Assembly: GCA_016717205.1 (NCBI GenBank)
Contig: JADKGC010000005.1
Location: 248,001 to 312,000 of the forward strand
DNA length: 64,000 bases
From: Candidatus Flexifilum breve
Lineage (GTDB): Bacteria > Chloroflexota > Anaerolineae > Aggregatilineales > Phototrophicaceae
Direction: 5' to 3'
The position numbers were made by a program, and so were the translations under genes. Positions 1-10,085 of this stretch are shown here, one piece after another; position 1 is the first letter of the stretch; each line of letters begins with the position of its first letter. The notes below the pieces were generated by a model, which saw only the letters and a list, made by a program, of their open reading frames with translations, had not been told where the DNA came from and searched no databases.

Positions 1-1596
1 GTCGACGAGCAGCACCGTGACTTCACCGGAGAACTTCTCGTCCTTGTAGCCGACGGTTCCTTGAATATCAGCCACCCCGCCCACGAAATTGGCGTTAAGT
101 TTGCCGCTGAACTTGGCTAACGCGACCTCGAGTTCCGTCTTGCCGGCGATCACACCCTTTTCGTCGCGCTTCAGATCCAACGTGCCGCCACCAAGCCCCG
201 GGATGTTGATGTTCGCCTGTCCGCTAAACGTGACCTGTTCGTTATTCAGGCTAAAGTTCGCCGTTCCATCGATGAAACCGCCCAAGGTGATCGGGAAGTT
301 CTCAACCTCAAATGTCAGGGTGCCATCTTTGAGGCCACCTTTGACGTCCGGTAGTTTGGTGACATCAATGCCCGCCCAACCGAACTCACGGCTGTGTGCC
401 TTAATCTGGGCCATCAGCGCTTCGGGGTTCGGCGCTGGTTTGCCGTCCATGGAAACTGTGATGTAGCCGCTGATCGCGCTGTCCTTCACCTCGACTGCCA
501 GCACAGGTTCAACCTTTGCAGCCCGGATAGGATCGAGCGCAGGGTGATTGAGCTGAATTTGCTGTTTCCTTGGCGTGTTGTACTTGTCGCCTTGCTTGGC
601 AATCTCAATCTCACCGCTGGCCAGCTTGCCAAAGTACACGGGAACTGTCTTTTTGCTGTTTCCAGGGTCTAGCCCCGGCGGCACAACGAACGTTGGCGAC
701 GCGAGCGACACCCCTTTGCTGCCTGCGCCCGCTTGGGCTGGCGGCGCATCCGCACCCGTAGCGGCAGTAGGCGCGCCGCCCGCTGCCGGGGCACGGTGAA
801 TAGCTGGCGCTGTGGGCTCTTCATCCGGCGCGGTTCGCTGAACCGGCGCGTCCTGTGCTGCCGCGCGTTCGACATCGGCGGTCTGGCGCGCCGGGTGCTG
901 ATCTTCGGGTCGCATCCGGCTGATGGTGCCGGGCGCGACCTGTTTACCGGCGCTAATCTGCTGGGCGGCCGATTCGGCTTCGCGCTCCACGCGATCACCC
1001 GGCTTGCTGACCTGAGGCGCGGTCTGGACATCACCCGCCGGTTTCTCGGCATTGGTGCTCTGTTTGTGTACAGGTTCATCAGCGGTCTCACGGGCAACTG
1101 GCGCGTCCTTCTGCTGGACGGTGTGTGCCAGTTCATGCGCGATCAGATGCTTGCCTTCGGGTTGATCCGGTTGGTAACGTCCTTGCGCGAAATACACATC
1201 CTGTCCGGATGCAAAGGCGTTGGCATTCAATTCGCGGTTCGCGCGATCTGCCTGCGGGTCGGTATGCACCCGCACATCTTTCAAATCGCTGCCCAGCGCT
1301 TTTTCCATCGATACGCGGGTCGGTTCCGGCAGTGGTTGACCGCGCCCGCTCTCGGTCAGTGCCGCTTGCGTCTCGTGACCAACTTGTGAAGCCTCGCCGG
1401 GATCGGTGCGCTTGTCGCGGGCGACCATCCGATTGATGCGCGCATTACCTAATGTGTGCTGCATCTGCCGCATGACCTGAGCGCGACTACGGGCGACGGG
1501 TTCTGGCACAGGTGACTTCTGCGGTGATTGTTTGACCGTCTCCTGCTGCATTGGTTGAACCTGCTCGTGATCGGTGTCTTTTGTCTTGCCCGTCAT
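1..1596 (-). CDS. eCIS core protein, DUF4157 type, C-terminus outside window
   Basis: The frame is open from the ATG at 1596 to the window edge (532 codons), so the C-terminus is missing. Residues about 85-163 match the eCIS core domain DUF4157: a GRGQPLP segment, VRVHTD at 108-113, and a zincin-like HELAH at 154-158 followed by TVQQ. A Pro/Ala-rich linker follows, then a long Gly-rich, probably beta-rich region with repeated Phe-Ser-Gly strands. Proteins of this family accompany extracellular contractile injection systems and often carry effector or adaptor regions behind the core domain. The ATG overlaps the stop of the upstream AAA gene (ATGA) and has AGAGGA upstream, so the two are probably translationally coupled. 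Whether HELAH is catalytic, and what the C-terminal part does, cannot be judged from this sequence. Confidence 0.85.
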   Translation of the reverse strand, partial: MTGKTKDTDHEQVQPMQQETVKQSPQKSPVPEPVARSRAQVMRQMQHTLGNARINRMVARDKRTDPGEASQVGHETQAALTESGRGQPLPEPTRVSMEKALGSDLKDVRVHTDPQADRANRELNANAFASGQDVYFAQGRYQPDQPEGKHLIAHELAHTVQQKDAPVARETADEPVHKQSTNAEKPAGDVQTAPQVSKPGDRVEREAESAAQQISAGKQVAPGTISRMRPEDQHPARQTADVERAAAQDAPVQRTAPDEEPTAPAIHRAPAAGGAPTAATGADAPPAQAGAGSKGVSLASPTFVVPPGLDPGNSKKTVPVYFGKLASGEIEIAKQGDKYNTPRKQQIQLNHPALDPIRAAKVEPVLAVEVKDSAISGYITVSMDGKPAPNPEALMAQIKAHSREFGWAGIDVTKLPDVKGGLKDGTLTFEVENFPITLGGFIDGTANFSLNNEQVTFSGQANINIPGLGGGTLDLKRDEKGVIAGKTELEVALAKFSGKLNANFVGGVADIQGTVGYKDEKFSGEVTVLLVD

Positions 1597-4259
1597 GACA
1601 GAATATCCTCTACCGCCCACTCATAGAAGGGTTCGCCGAAGTCACCTGGCGTAATTGGCTTGCCAAGCTTTTGATATTCCCGTGTCACGCCGGCTATCAG
1701 ATGGCGCAGCCTCAGGCGCAGTTCGCCCCTGCTTTTTTCTCGTTCTTCCAGCGCGCGGATCGCAGCGTCTACGACCACGTTCTTGATGTTGCCGCCCGCC
1801 AATTGGAAGCGGCGCGCCAGCAGCAGCGTCTCATCGTGAAGAAGGGCCGCGCGTTCCTCGGGCGTGAGCGCTGCCAACACCGGATCGAGTAAGTGGCAGA
1901 TGCGCTCGCGTGAAATATCCACCAGCTTTTCCTGAAACTTCGCTTCAAGTGCGGCTTGGTCGAGGAAGCGCCATTTGTCCTCCACCCAAGCGCGGACTTG
2001 TGTTCTCAGGGCAGCACTGCCTTCCGGCGTGCAGCGTGCATAATATTCGGCGTCGGGGAAGCGCACGTCCGGCTGATCCGTGTCCCGTTCAGCCAGTATC
2101 TGCTCCCAGATGATGACGCGGTGGGCGTCGTCGGGGAACGGAAAATCGATTTGCACATGAATGCGGCGGGCGAAAGCGTCGTCAATGTTCTGGCGCAGGT
2201 TCGATGCCAGGATGACAACGCCGGAATACTGCTCCACGCGCTGCAACAGATAATTCACTTCGAGATTCGCCCAGCGATCTTGTGCGTCTTTGACTTCCCC
2301 GCGCTTACCGAACAGCGCGTCCGCTTCATCAAAGAACAGAATCGCCCCTGTGCCTTCAGCAAGTTGGAATACGCGGTTGATGTTTTTCTCGGTTTCGCCT
2401 ACATACTTGCTGACCACCGCCGACAGATCGACGCGGTAGATGGCGACGCCCATCGACAGCGCGAGGAGTTCTGCGCCCATCGTCTTGCCCGTTCCGGAAC
2501 TCCCTGTAAACAGCGCGATTAAGCCGCTGCCTAGCTGGAAGCGCTGCCCGAAGCCAAGCGTCGTCAGCAGGTCACCACGGTACTTGATGCGTGCCTGGAG
2601 TTCGTGGAACTGCTGTTTGTTGGGGCGCGGCAGCACGAGATCATTTGCCGACAAGTGTTTGCGTGGTTCGATGCGCTGGGCGAGTGCCTGCAGGTCGTGG
2701 CTCGACTGCGCGCGACTGCCCTCGTAAAGATCGTCGATTTCAAGCTGTGGCGCGTGAGCGTCGCGTCGCAAGGCAATCGAACGAGCGGCGCTGATGGCAT
2801 CGGCGATTTGTCCTTCAGTAAACTGGAAACTGGAGGTTAGCGACCGGATAATCGTTTCAATTTCATCTGCGGTTAGCCGAGACTCCGGCACTTGAGCCAA
2901 ACGTTCACGCCACATATTCAGGCGTAGATCGTAGCTCGGTAACGGGAATTCGACCTGTATGTACGCTTGGACGGCGGTTGGGTCGGCGTTTGGAGCCCGC
3001 CAGGCACCGCGCGGAGTCCAACCGCGGGCACTTTCGAGAAATGTCACGACCGGAGTCGATTGAGCGGCCGCCAGCAGCGTTTCCCACTGACGCGGCTCGT
3101 CGATCACACCCTCGCATGTCGCCCAGTAAACACATCCGCGGTTACGAAGCAGCGCTTCGCGGTAGACCCGGACAACGACTTCCCCCCATGTAGGCGCAGA
3201 ACTAGCAGCAACGGGTGTATCCACAAGCAGAAAGGTTAACTGGTCGTCGAGTCCATGAGCCATAGCGCGTGCCGCTCCCAACCGCCCGCTGCCATAGGTA
3301 CCGTGTAAAAGCAAAGTCGCTCCCGCATAACTGCCATGGCGTTCGGTGATCCACGCGCTCAGGTTTTTGAGGATGGTCTGCTGATCCGCGTCCTGTTTGA
3401 CTGTTTCCCAGACATCAGCATGAGCGAGATGGGGATACAACGTGAGTGCTCCCACAATCTGTGAGTCAGGCGCGTCTCCGTCGAGCAGATAGGTCACAAT
3501 GCGTTCGTCAAGTTTCACACCCCGCTGCGCGCCACCCACTTCCGGCAGCGAAACAATCTGCCAGCGAACTAGCCGCGCTGCTGGCTCAAGAGCCGTATAG
3601 ATATCGTTCAAGCGCACGCGCTCTGCAACGATCATGAGAGGCGTCAGAATTTGCGCGATCAGCCGGATGGAGGGTGTATTCCGAGTCGTGTCGTCCATGA
3701 GGTACCCGTAGAGACGGCGGTATCGTTCATCCAGTTCTGCCCACAGGCAGACCAGCACGATGTCGCGTTCGAGGGGGGACAGAGCAAAGCGCTCCATAAG
3801 TGTCTGTAAGCGCAGTTCAAACTCGGTTTCACGTATGCGGCCCTCAATGCGCTGCGCTTCCACCACAGCACAGCGCTCAAACGTCTCGATCTGCGCATAG
3901 AATTCGGGGGCGAAATCTGCACGCGGATCGTCGGGCATAATCGCCCGGCGCTGCAGCATCCGGTTCACTTCTTCGTCAGTCACACCGGCTGCGCCCCACA
4001 GATCACTGGGCTTGGATGCACCGATCTGTGCGCGCCAGCGCACGATTTGCGCTTTGATCAGCCAATCGATTCGGCGCAGTTCATGCTGCAAATGGTCGAC
4101 ACTTCGGTCATATTGCGCGTCGAACAGGCTGTTATCGTCACAGTCGGCAAATGAGTTGGACTGTGGGAGCGGCTCTGTCCGTGCATGATTGAGGGGCAAC
4201 GCCTCCGCTGCTATCCGGGCTTGCTCAGTGCCGCCGCGTCCCCGCCGAAAGTTGATCAT
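1593..4259 (-). CDS. AAA+ ATPase of the eCIS (Afp15/Pvc15-like)
   Basis: This is an 888-residue protein with two ATPase modules. The first is degenerate: GTYGSGRLG at about 319-327 lacks the Walker A lysine. The second is complete, with GSSGTGKT at about 586-593, Walker B ILFFDEAD at about 640-647, a sensor-1 ILASN at about 683, and an arginine pair FARRI at about 696. eCIS loci normally carry one such ATPase (Afp15/Pvc15), thought to help assembly or remodelling of the particle. I chose the ATG at 4259 because GGAG lies just upstream and the upstream gene ends 2 bases before it; an in-frame extension to 4310 exists but overlaps that gene. The 3' end overlaps the DUF4157 gene by 4 bases. Confidence 0.88.
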   Translation of the reverse strand: MINFRRGRGGTEQARIAAEALPLNHARTEPLPQSNSFADCDDNSLFDAQYDRSVDHLQHELRRIDWLIKAQIVRWRAQIGASKPSDLWGAAGVTDEEVNRMLQRRAIMPDDPRADFAPEFYAQIETFERCAVVEAQRIEGRIRETEFELRLQTLMERFALSPLERDIVLVCLWAELDERYRRLYGYLMDDTTRNTPSIRLIAQILTPLMIVAERVRLNDIYTALEPAARLVRWQIVSLPEVGGAQRGVKLDERIVTYLLDGDAPDSQIVGALTLYPHLAHADVWETVKQDADQQTILKNLSAWITERHGSYAGATLLLHGTYGSGRLGAARAMAHGLDDQLTFLLVDTPVAASSAPTWGEVVVRVYREALLRNRGCVYWATCEGVIDEPRQWETLLAAAQSTPVVTFLESARGWTPRGAWRAPNADPTAVQAYIQVEFPLPSYDLRLNMWRERLAQVPESRLTADEIETIIRSLTSSFQFTEGQIADAISAARSIALRRDAHAPQLEIDDLYEGSRAQSSHDLQALAQRIEPRKHLSANDLVLPRPNKQQFHELQARIKYRGDLLTTLGFGQRFQLGSGLIALFTGSSGTGKTMGAELLALSMGVAIYRVDLSAVVSKYVGETEKNINRVFQLAEGTGAILFFDEADALFGKRGEVKDAQDRWANLEVNYLLQRVEQYSGVVILASNLRQNIDDAFARRIHVQIDFPFPDDAHRVIIWEQILAERDTDQPDVRFPDAEYYARCTPEGSAALRTQVRAWVEDKWRFLDQAALEAKFQEKLVDISRERICHLLDPVLAALTPEERAALLHDETLLLARRFQLAGGNIKNVVVDAAIRALEEREKSRGELRLRLRHLIAGVTREYQKLGKPITPGDFGEPFYEWAVEDILS

Positions 4260-4261
4260 GA

Positions 4262-6412
4262 TCACCACTCCGTCACTATGCGATAGTGAACACGTCGATT
4301 TCCCAGCCATGTCACGCGGTCAAGGTCGCCGAGATATCCAGCCAATTCCAGCACCACATCGAGCGGACGTGCATCCAGTTCGATCGTTAGGTCATCTTCA
4401 GTGATGATCATGCGTCCTACCCGGCGAATGAAATTGTCGAGCAGGTATGGGATGGTGGTCGCCTGAAACTGTCGTAACCAGCGTGACCAGACGCGCAGCA
4501 GCGCTGCCGAACACAGGCGCAGCAGGAGATCTACTTGCGGCTCGCTCGTGTCGCCCGTCGCCAGCTCGCGGAAAGTATTCTGTATAACTTGCGCCGCGGC
4601 ATCGTCGGCCCACAGTTCATCAGTCACCTGATCAGAGAAACGCGCATCCACCAAAACACGGGATACCGGATCCTCGCCGACCAGGAGACTGCCGTACTCA
4701 TCATTGCCGTAGAGTGCGACGCGGCACCAGCGTGGCGGCTCCTCACTCAACATATGTTGTCCGGCAAGGATGCGCGTCACTTCTGCCCAGAAAGTGTACA
4801 AATCTGGGACGGACGCGTGCGTCCAGTGCGCTGTTGGCGACGGGCTATGCTCAATAGTCGGATCAAGTCCCACAAACATAAGCAATCCGGGATCGAGTTC
4901 AGCGGATTCCTGCGCCGCTTTTCCCGCGCAGCGTAAACCAAGCTGCAACAGCAGCGCCGACCAGCGTACATCTTCTGGCAAAAATGGACAGCGCGCCGCC
5001 AATCCCTGCAAACGTAAGTCGAGCAGCGGGCGCAGCAGCAGGAAAATCCCAGCACACTGGGTCGAGATGCTGTTCATCGGCGGCATATGGGGTGCTTGAT
5101 CGGTTGCATTCAACACCTCGATCACCGGTTGAGCGCGGTCTCCCAGCGTGGCGATGAATTGCAGCGCCTGCGTAACCGGCGTCTCCGAAATGGTGGCCAG
5201 CGTCACGGATAGGTGACCATTCAAAACTTGTACCAACAGAGGACGGCTGATCGCCCCCCGCTGGAGCAGCGTGCGTAACTGCAGCACTCGTTCGATGACT
5301 TCTGGCACCAACGGATCGTTCATCCAGTGCGGCGTACGGCTAATCAACGCAGTATAGAGAAGCAACCGTGCGGACCAGTCCGCACTGGTGAATGGATGCG
5401 CCCGCAGCACAGCGACCAGATCGTCGATCAATGCGCGTTGACGCTCAGGAATTGGCACGGCGGCGATCCAAAAGCCATCCACGGGGGGACCATTCCGGTG
5501 CGCGAATGCAGCGAGAATCGCAGCCTTGAGCGGTGCTGTATCTAGGTAGCTGAGCGCCGACAATGCGTTATCCAAGCGCGCCGGCAACGAGGTAAGGTCG
5601 GTAGCGCGCAGCAGATCGCCTTGAGCCAACAAGAACGTGAATGCGGCTTGGAGGATGACGCACAAACTGCGGGGATCGCGCCAATCCAGCACAAACGCCT
5701 CGGATTGCGCTAGGAAAACGGCGACTCGCGCTTCGACATCCGGTTTGCCATGTGCCCACAGGTCGAGCGTATCGACGAGCGCTACCATCTGCTCAAACAG
5801 CACTCGCAGCGCAGCGGGGCGTCCAGCATCGGCGGCATCCAGACCATGTCGCCACAAGTCGCGGATGTGATCGGGTGACAGCTGCGCCAGCAACGCATCC
5901 AGTGCGCCGAATTCCTTCAGCGCCACCAGAATGCGTGGCAGCGACTCGCGCTGTTCCATCAAGAGGCGATGAGCAGCAGTCGGGATGTCCAACCCGCGCA
6001 AGTGCGCGAATGGGTAGCAGTACCATACCCGCCATGCCCGTCCCAGCAGCAAGAGATCAAGAAAGTGTGCGACGAACGCCGCCATATTCGGGAACACTTT
6101 GAGATCGTCATCTTCCCCGCGCGCGATGCGCCCAACGACGCCTCTGGTCAGGTTGATGCCCCATTCATCAGCGATCTGCACGTCGAGGCGATCGGTATTC
6201 AGCTGCAAAGCATGGGAGACGGTGAGCGCGCGCAGAATATACACGGTATCCGTATCACCGCCGAGCGCCCGTTCGAGACGGTATTCCCATGCTGCCGGGA
6301 GATCATTGCATACCAACCGCCTCAAGTGCGCCTCAAGACGATTGCGCTGCGCGTCATCACCAGCGATTCGGGCGCGTACCCGCACCTGTGCTAAGTTAAC
6401 TGAGAATGTCAT
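4262..6412 (-). CDS. putative eCIS tape-measure protein (CIS_TMP/Afp14-like)
   Basis: A 716-residue protein placed directly before the AAA gene, the position Afp14/Pvc14 takes in classical eCIS clusters. The N-terminus (basic strand motifs such as RVRARI, an ILRALTV segment, a long helix, then FPNMAAFVAHFLDLLLLGRAW and an aromatic WYCYPF stretch) resembles from memory the N-terminal region of contractile injection system tape-measure proteins. The rest is predicted mostly helical and Leu/Ala-rich, with no catalytic motif seen. Tape-measure proteins set tube length and sit inside the tube lumen. The ATG at 6412 lies inside the end of the upstream gene; a GTG at 6427 is an alternative start. 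The family call is tentative because I relied on position and pattern rather than an alignment. Confidence 0.55.
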   Translation of the reverse strand: MTFSVNLAQVRVRARIAGDDAQRNRLEAHLRRLVCNDLPAAWEYRLERALGGDTDTVYILRALTVSHALQLNTDRLDVQIADEWGINLTRGVVGRIARGEDDDLKVFPNMAAFVAHFLDLLLLGRAWRVWYCYPFAHLRGLDIPTAAHRLLMEQRESLPRILVALKEFGALDALLAQLSPDHIRDLWRHGLDAADAGRPAALRVLFEQMVALVDTLDLWAHGKPDVEARVAVFLAQSEAFVLDWRDPRSLCVILQAAFTFLLAQGDLLRATDLTSLPARLDNALSALSYLDTAPLKAAILAAFAHRNGPPVDGFWIAAVPIPERQRALIDDLVAVLRAHPFTSADWSARLLLYTALISRTPHWMNDPLVPEVIERVLQLRTLLQRGAISRPLLVQVLNGHLSVTLATISETPVTQALQFIATLGDRAQPVIEVLNATDQAPHMPPMNSISTQCAGIFLLLRPLLDLRLQGLAARCPFLPEDVRWSALLLQLGLRCAGKAAQESAELDPGLLMFVGLDPTIEHSPSPTAHWTHASVPDLYTFWAEVTRILAGQHMLSEEPPRWCRVALYGNDEYGSLLVGEDPVSRVLVDARFSDQVTDELWADDAAAQVIQNTFRELATGDTSEPQVDLLLRLCSAALLRVWSRWLRQFQATTIPYLLDNFIRRVGRMIITEDDLTIELDARPLDVVLELAGYLGDLDRVTWLGNRRVHYRIVTEW

Positions 6413-7712
6413 CGGGCTTGTCCCCACTTTTGCCCGTGATAGTACGAAGCAATTTGTCGAGCAGTGTCCCTAAACCAGCATCAACAGTTCGCGAACTCAA
6501 TCTGCGTTCTGCTAGTAAACGCATAGCTTCTTCTGTCTGTCGTGGCACAACATCCAGTAGAGCGATACGCTGCGCGATCAGCGTCCCGGTGACCGTTACC
6601 TTGCCGTTCTCGATCTGTAGAATGGGCTTGAACTTCTTCTCTTCAGACCACACCCCGACCGTGAAGCGCGTTGGATCGCTTAGCTCCTTGCCCAGCTCAA
6701 CGCGCAGTTCCCGCACGTTGGAATTGACCAACTCGTTATCCGGTTTGCTAAGGTAGATGGCTCCGGGATTAGGGACAAGCGACGATGTCGTTGCTGGAGT
6801 AGCCGGAAGCCTAAATTCCAGCGCGCCGGTAATGTTCACATCGCCCACAACTTGCATGTTGCCGTTGAGTTCGATCTCATAGTTCTGAGAGAAGAGGTTT
6901 CGATGTATCTTCAGCGCGGGCTGAACTAGAGCGTCTCCGTCTGCGGCGCTTTGTGGGTTGAACTGGCGCTGTGGTTGCAGCTTCGAAGTTCGTACAGCCT
7001 GTTTGGTATCCTGCTTGGCGATGTAGACTGCGAAATGGGGTCGATTATCCTTGCACAGCTCTACCCGAACCTTGCCGGTCGGATGTAGGATTTCGCTGCC
7101 CACTACCCCGGCATACGGACGTCCAAGCAGTTCGGCGGTATAGGTCGTTTGCCTTCCGATGGTCGTTCGGCACATCTGACCAAGATAGACAGGAAAATAG
7201 CGTTCCGGGGAATCGGGAGGTGTCTGACTGGCGGAAAAGTTTTCACTGGCGGGAACGGAACGCGGCGAACGCCGATCGGTATCGTTGACCGTATCAGCGC
7301 GCAGGACGATTTCCGGCACTTCCTCCCAGCGATCAACGTTGTTCGCTGCTTCTTCGTCAGCTGCACATATGCGTCCTACGCTGCTCTGTGCCGCTGCTTT
7401 CAGGCGGTATTCCAGCCACAGATCGATTCTATCACCGTCGAAGTTCTGGAAAATCCCAATCTCATAGGAGCGGGGTTCAGTCACGATCAATTCGCGTCCA
7501 TATCCATCGACCGCAATCCCCGGTTTGACAGTAAATGTACGATCAGTTTCGCTGTATTCCAGTTCTAGGCCGCGGACGATTCCCCAGATGTGGTGGGCGA
7601 GATTGTGCCGACGACGCATACCGATGTGATACGCCTGTTCATCGCTAAAGTCCTGCGCCCGCAAGAACTGCCGCTCATAGTAGTTCACGCGCATGACACG
7701 TTGGTCAGTCAT
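6396..7712 (-). CDS. eCIS-associated fibre-like paralogue 4 (unnamed family)
   Basis: A 438-residue protein with no family name I can assign. Its first 95 residues carry the module shared by four consecutive genes here: YYERQFLRAQDF, DEQAYH, RRRHN, then IWGIVRGLEL and VKPGIAVDGYGRELIV. The C-terminal half has short beta motifs of the form NGNMQVVGDVNITG and NGKVTVTGTL, which resemble the strand repeats of tail-fibre shafts. It lies between gpI and the tape-measure candidate, where fibre genes (Afp13) sit in other eCIS loci, so a baseplate-attached fibre or receptor-binding role is my inference. GAGGAGGAAG precedes the ATG. No signal peptide or membrane segment is seen. Confidence 0.6.
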   Translation of the reverse strand: MTDQRVMRVNYYERQFLRAQDFSDEQAYHIGMRRRHNLAHHIWGIVRGLELEYSETDRTFTVKPGIAVDGYGRELIVTEPRSYEIGIFQNFDGDRIDLWLEYRLKAAAQSSVGRICAADEEAANNVDRWEEVPEIVLRADTVNDTDRRSPRSVPASENFSASQTPPDSPERYFPVYLGQMCRTTIGRQTTYTAELLGRPYAGVVGSEILHPTGKVRVELCKDNRPHFAVYIAKQDTKQAVRTSKLQPQRQFNPQSAADGDALVQPALKIHRNLFSQNYEIELNGNMQVVGDVNITGALEFRLPATPATTSSLVPNPGAIYLSKPDNELVNSNVRELRVELGKELSDPTRFTVGVWSEEKKFKPILQIENGKVTVTGTLIAQRIALLDVVPRQTEEAMRLLAERRLSSRTVDAGLGTLLDKLLRTITGKSGDKPDDILS

Positions 7713-7737
7713 CCTCGCTTCCTCCTCGTTATTGCGT

Positions 7738-9201
7738 TCATTGCAGCTCGTTCTTTACAGTCACTAGGCCGAAGCCGGTCACTACATCCTCATTCGTACG
7801 GCTCCCATATGCGATCACGAGTACCGTGAGGTTGGTGATGTCTGCGGGAATAATTTTAGTATCTATTTCATATACAATTTCGCCGTTTGGCGGTAAGGAA
7901 CCCACGTTTTCGGCCACTCGCCCCGCGAAGAGTTGTCGTCCACCGTTGGTGCGAACATCCGCATAGAGATTGATACTATTGATGGCTGTACCGCTCACGT
8001 TCTTGAGCTGGACTCCCGGCCTCTTCGACTTGCTCACTGTAATGACCCCCGCTGCGTCTGCGTTGGGGAAGGTAACCTCTAGCCCCTGATTCAGGAAGAC
8101 GGGATCAATGAGCAAATCTTGGAAACGCGGATCGTTCAGGTCGGCGTCTATCGGCGATTGGAGCACTTGATCGGCACTGATGTCACCGCGCATAATGACT
8201 GTGCCATTGGCAACAACCGTGAGAAACGGTGAGAACACGCGCAGGTTTTTCTCATCTAGACCATATACCCCCAATTCCAAGCGGTAATCCGCTGGATCGC
8301 CCAGTTTACCGGGATGATAGAGTTCGACGCGTAATTCCGTGAATGGATGCTGGTCCGTGTCTTCTCCTTCGGTTCCGATCGCTGTATACATCCGCCACGC
8401 TTGCGGCGTTTCCGGCGGCGCGTGGGGTTCCAGACGCAGCCCAAAGCTGTTCAACGTGACTGGCTGATCGGACTTGAGCGCTACCTCACCGTAAAAATAC
8501 GTGTCGCCGACACGATTGATCATGAGCTGATCTTGCATTTCACTTGTTAAATCGGTAGTGGCGACGGAGAAGCGGCGCGAATCGTTCTCTGCTTCAGTGT
8601 CCAGCGTTACGCGCACCCGCTCATCCGGGTTAATGATCGACCCGGCGTAAAAGCGGGTGTAGCGACGCGCCGCCCCCTGATTGTCGGGTTGAATCAGCGC
8701 TGATTCCCCCCCTAATATGATCGTCCCCAAATAGAGCGGCGGCGCGGCTATTGGTGGCGGATCGAGGAGTAGATAGTCGGCTTCACGCTTCGGTTCAAGG
8801 ACGGTGGTCGCGGCAAAGACAACGCCCGTCTCCTGAATGCGACTGGCAGAGATGGTCTGCTCGGAATAGCGAATGCCGATTTGAACAGGCCCTTCAAAAC
8901 CCTTGAGGTCGGCTTGGTGGATAGCGACTGGCTCCGCGAGGACGATCAGCCGCCCGTACAGATCGACGGCGACGCCCGGTTGTACGACCACCGCATCATC
9001 TCCCGATGCAACCAACGCCAACCCGGTGACGATGCCCCAATCATGGGCAGTCAACAGATGGCGGCGGTGCATGGCGCGGTGATACGCCTGGTCGTCGCGC
9101 AAATTGGCACCGCGCACCGTTTGGTGATCGCGGTAACGCACGCGCAGAATGCGTCGCGCGGTGCTACCCGTCTGCTTATTCACTCGCAGTTTTGTCAGCA
9201 T
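7738..9201 (-). CDS. eCIS-associated fibre-like paralogue 3 (unnamed family)
   Basis: A 487-residue member of the same four-gene family. The N-terminal module reads RGANLRDDQAYH, MHRRH, DWGIVTGLAL and VQPGVAVDLYGRLIVL at roughly residues 30-110. A middle section (YLGTIILGG, then FYAGSIINPDERVRV) aligns by eye with paralogue 4. The C-terminal third (from about residue 370, VTFPNADAAGVITV onward) looks like an immunoglobulin-type beta sandwich and is absent from the other three. The start overlaps the end of the upstream frame by 26 bases; AGGGGG about 7 bases upstream supports the ATG at 9201. The role is not known. I infer a surface appendage of the injection particle from its position and beta-rich build. 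Confidence 0.6.
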   Translation of the reverse strand: MLTKLRVNKQTGSTARRILRVRYRDHQTVRGANLRDDQAYHRAMHRRHLLTAHDWGIVTGLALVASGDDAVVVQPGVAVDLYGRLIVLAEPVAIHQADLKGFEGPVQIGIRYSEQTISASRIQETGVVFAATTVLEPKREADYLLLDPPPIAAPPLYLGTIILGGESALIQPDNQGAARRYTRFYAGSIINPDERVRVTLDTEAENDSRRFSVATTDLTSEMQDQLMINRVGDTYFYGEVALKSDQPVTLNSFGLRLEPHAPPETPQAWRMYTAIGTEGEDTDQHPFTELRVELYHPGKLGDPADYRLELGVYGLDEKNLRVFSPFLTVVANGTVIMRGDISADQVLQSPIDADLNDPRFQDLLIDPVFLNQGLEVTFPNADAAGVITVSKSKRPGVQLKNVSGTAINSINLYADVRTNGGRQLFAGRVAENVGSLPPNGEIVYEIDTKIIPADITNLTVLVIAYGSRTNEDVVTGFGLVTVKNELQ

Positions 9202-10042
9202 CTTGATCCCCCTGCTGGCCTTTTTTGGAACCTTTCAAGGGACGTGGTGGGTTCACGGGGGAACGAGTACCGCGATCGAAGGGATCTCCCTTCGATCTAA
9301 CTTCAGGAAAATCGAATAGGATGACAGGTTCATAGGCTGTGCCGGGAATACCGTACACGGCGCGCACCGCGAATCGTTCGTTTCCGACCGTTGGCACTGC
9401 GAACAAACGCTTTCCTAATTCTTCGATCTTGGACTTCCTATGGTCATTTGCGTTCGCACTGTTGGGATCAGCTCGCCAGGCTAGGAGGGCGCTCATGAGC
9501 TCTTCGATGTTTTCTGGCAGACGCTTCTTTAGTTCGTTAATCTGAACACCACGTTCCGCTAACCAGCGGCGCGCTTCTTTGACGGGATAGCCAACCACAG
9601 GAGCAATGTTGATGATACCGAGGGGAGTGGGTACGCACGTCCGGCGCAGCAGTTGGCGGAAAGGCGGCTGATTGTGAATGTACTGCACATTGTAAGTCCG
9701 TGTCTGATCATCCCAGTTGAGGTAGACGCGCGCGATACGCACCCCGTCACAGGCGGGGATCTGCTCACAGCAGGTGTACAGCATTTCATTGACTCGTTCG
9801 ATCAGCATGAGGCCGAGTATTTGGGGGAGATTGAGCGACTGCGTTTTGTACAGGCTTAGCGCATCAAACTGCTGCGCCGGGTTTTCCAGAAGCCAAGTTG
9901 TAGCCTTTCGCGCTTGCTCTTCTTGATCTTGCGTTCTCAGAATCGGCTCGACCTGCCGCCGCCACAAATATGTGCGCTCCAGTTCTACGAGCAGTCGGTC
10001 ATACCAAATTTCCGCTTCATTGATTGGAGCGAGTTCGACCAC
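9176..10042 (-). pseudogene. fibre-like paralogue 2, 3' fragment after a frameshift
   Basis: This frame is a continuation of the fragment ending at 10086, not a separate gene in origin. Reading it upstream of the GTG at 10042 gives a sensible peptide (VPIWCEYSRAVEGTC then VKLKP), which meets the 5' fragment at about 10105-10118 when one base is skipped. The 288-residue part shown has an N-terminal helical region with LLVELERTYLWRR, a short cysteine-bearing stretch (TCCEQIPACDG), and a basic, Gly-rich tail. It has no recognisable catalytic motif. If the frameshift is a sequencing error, the intact protein is about 480 residues, similar to its three paralogues (433-487). If it is real, the C-terminal part would need its own start; no good ribosome binding site is visible. 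Confidence 0.6.
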
Positions 10043-10085
10043 GGGCTTAAGTTTGACGCACGTCCCTTCGACGGCGCGGCTGTAC

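Noticed and set aside
150..600. Treating the C-terminal Gly-rich region of the DUF4157 protein as a known toxin
   Set aside because: No toxin motif is visible and the protein is cut by the window edge.
1956..2522. Plus-strand open frame of 188 codons opposite the AAA gene
   Set aside because: It is antisense to the conserved AAA+ region and has no ribosome binding site or family pattern; a shadow of GC-rich coding.
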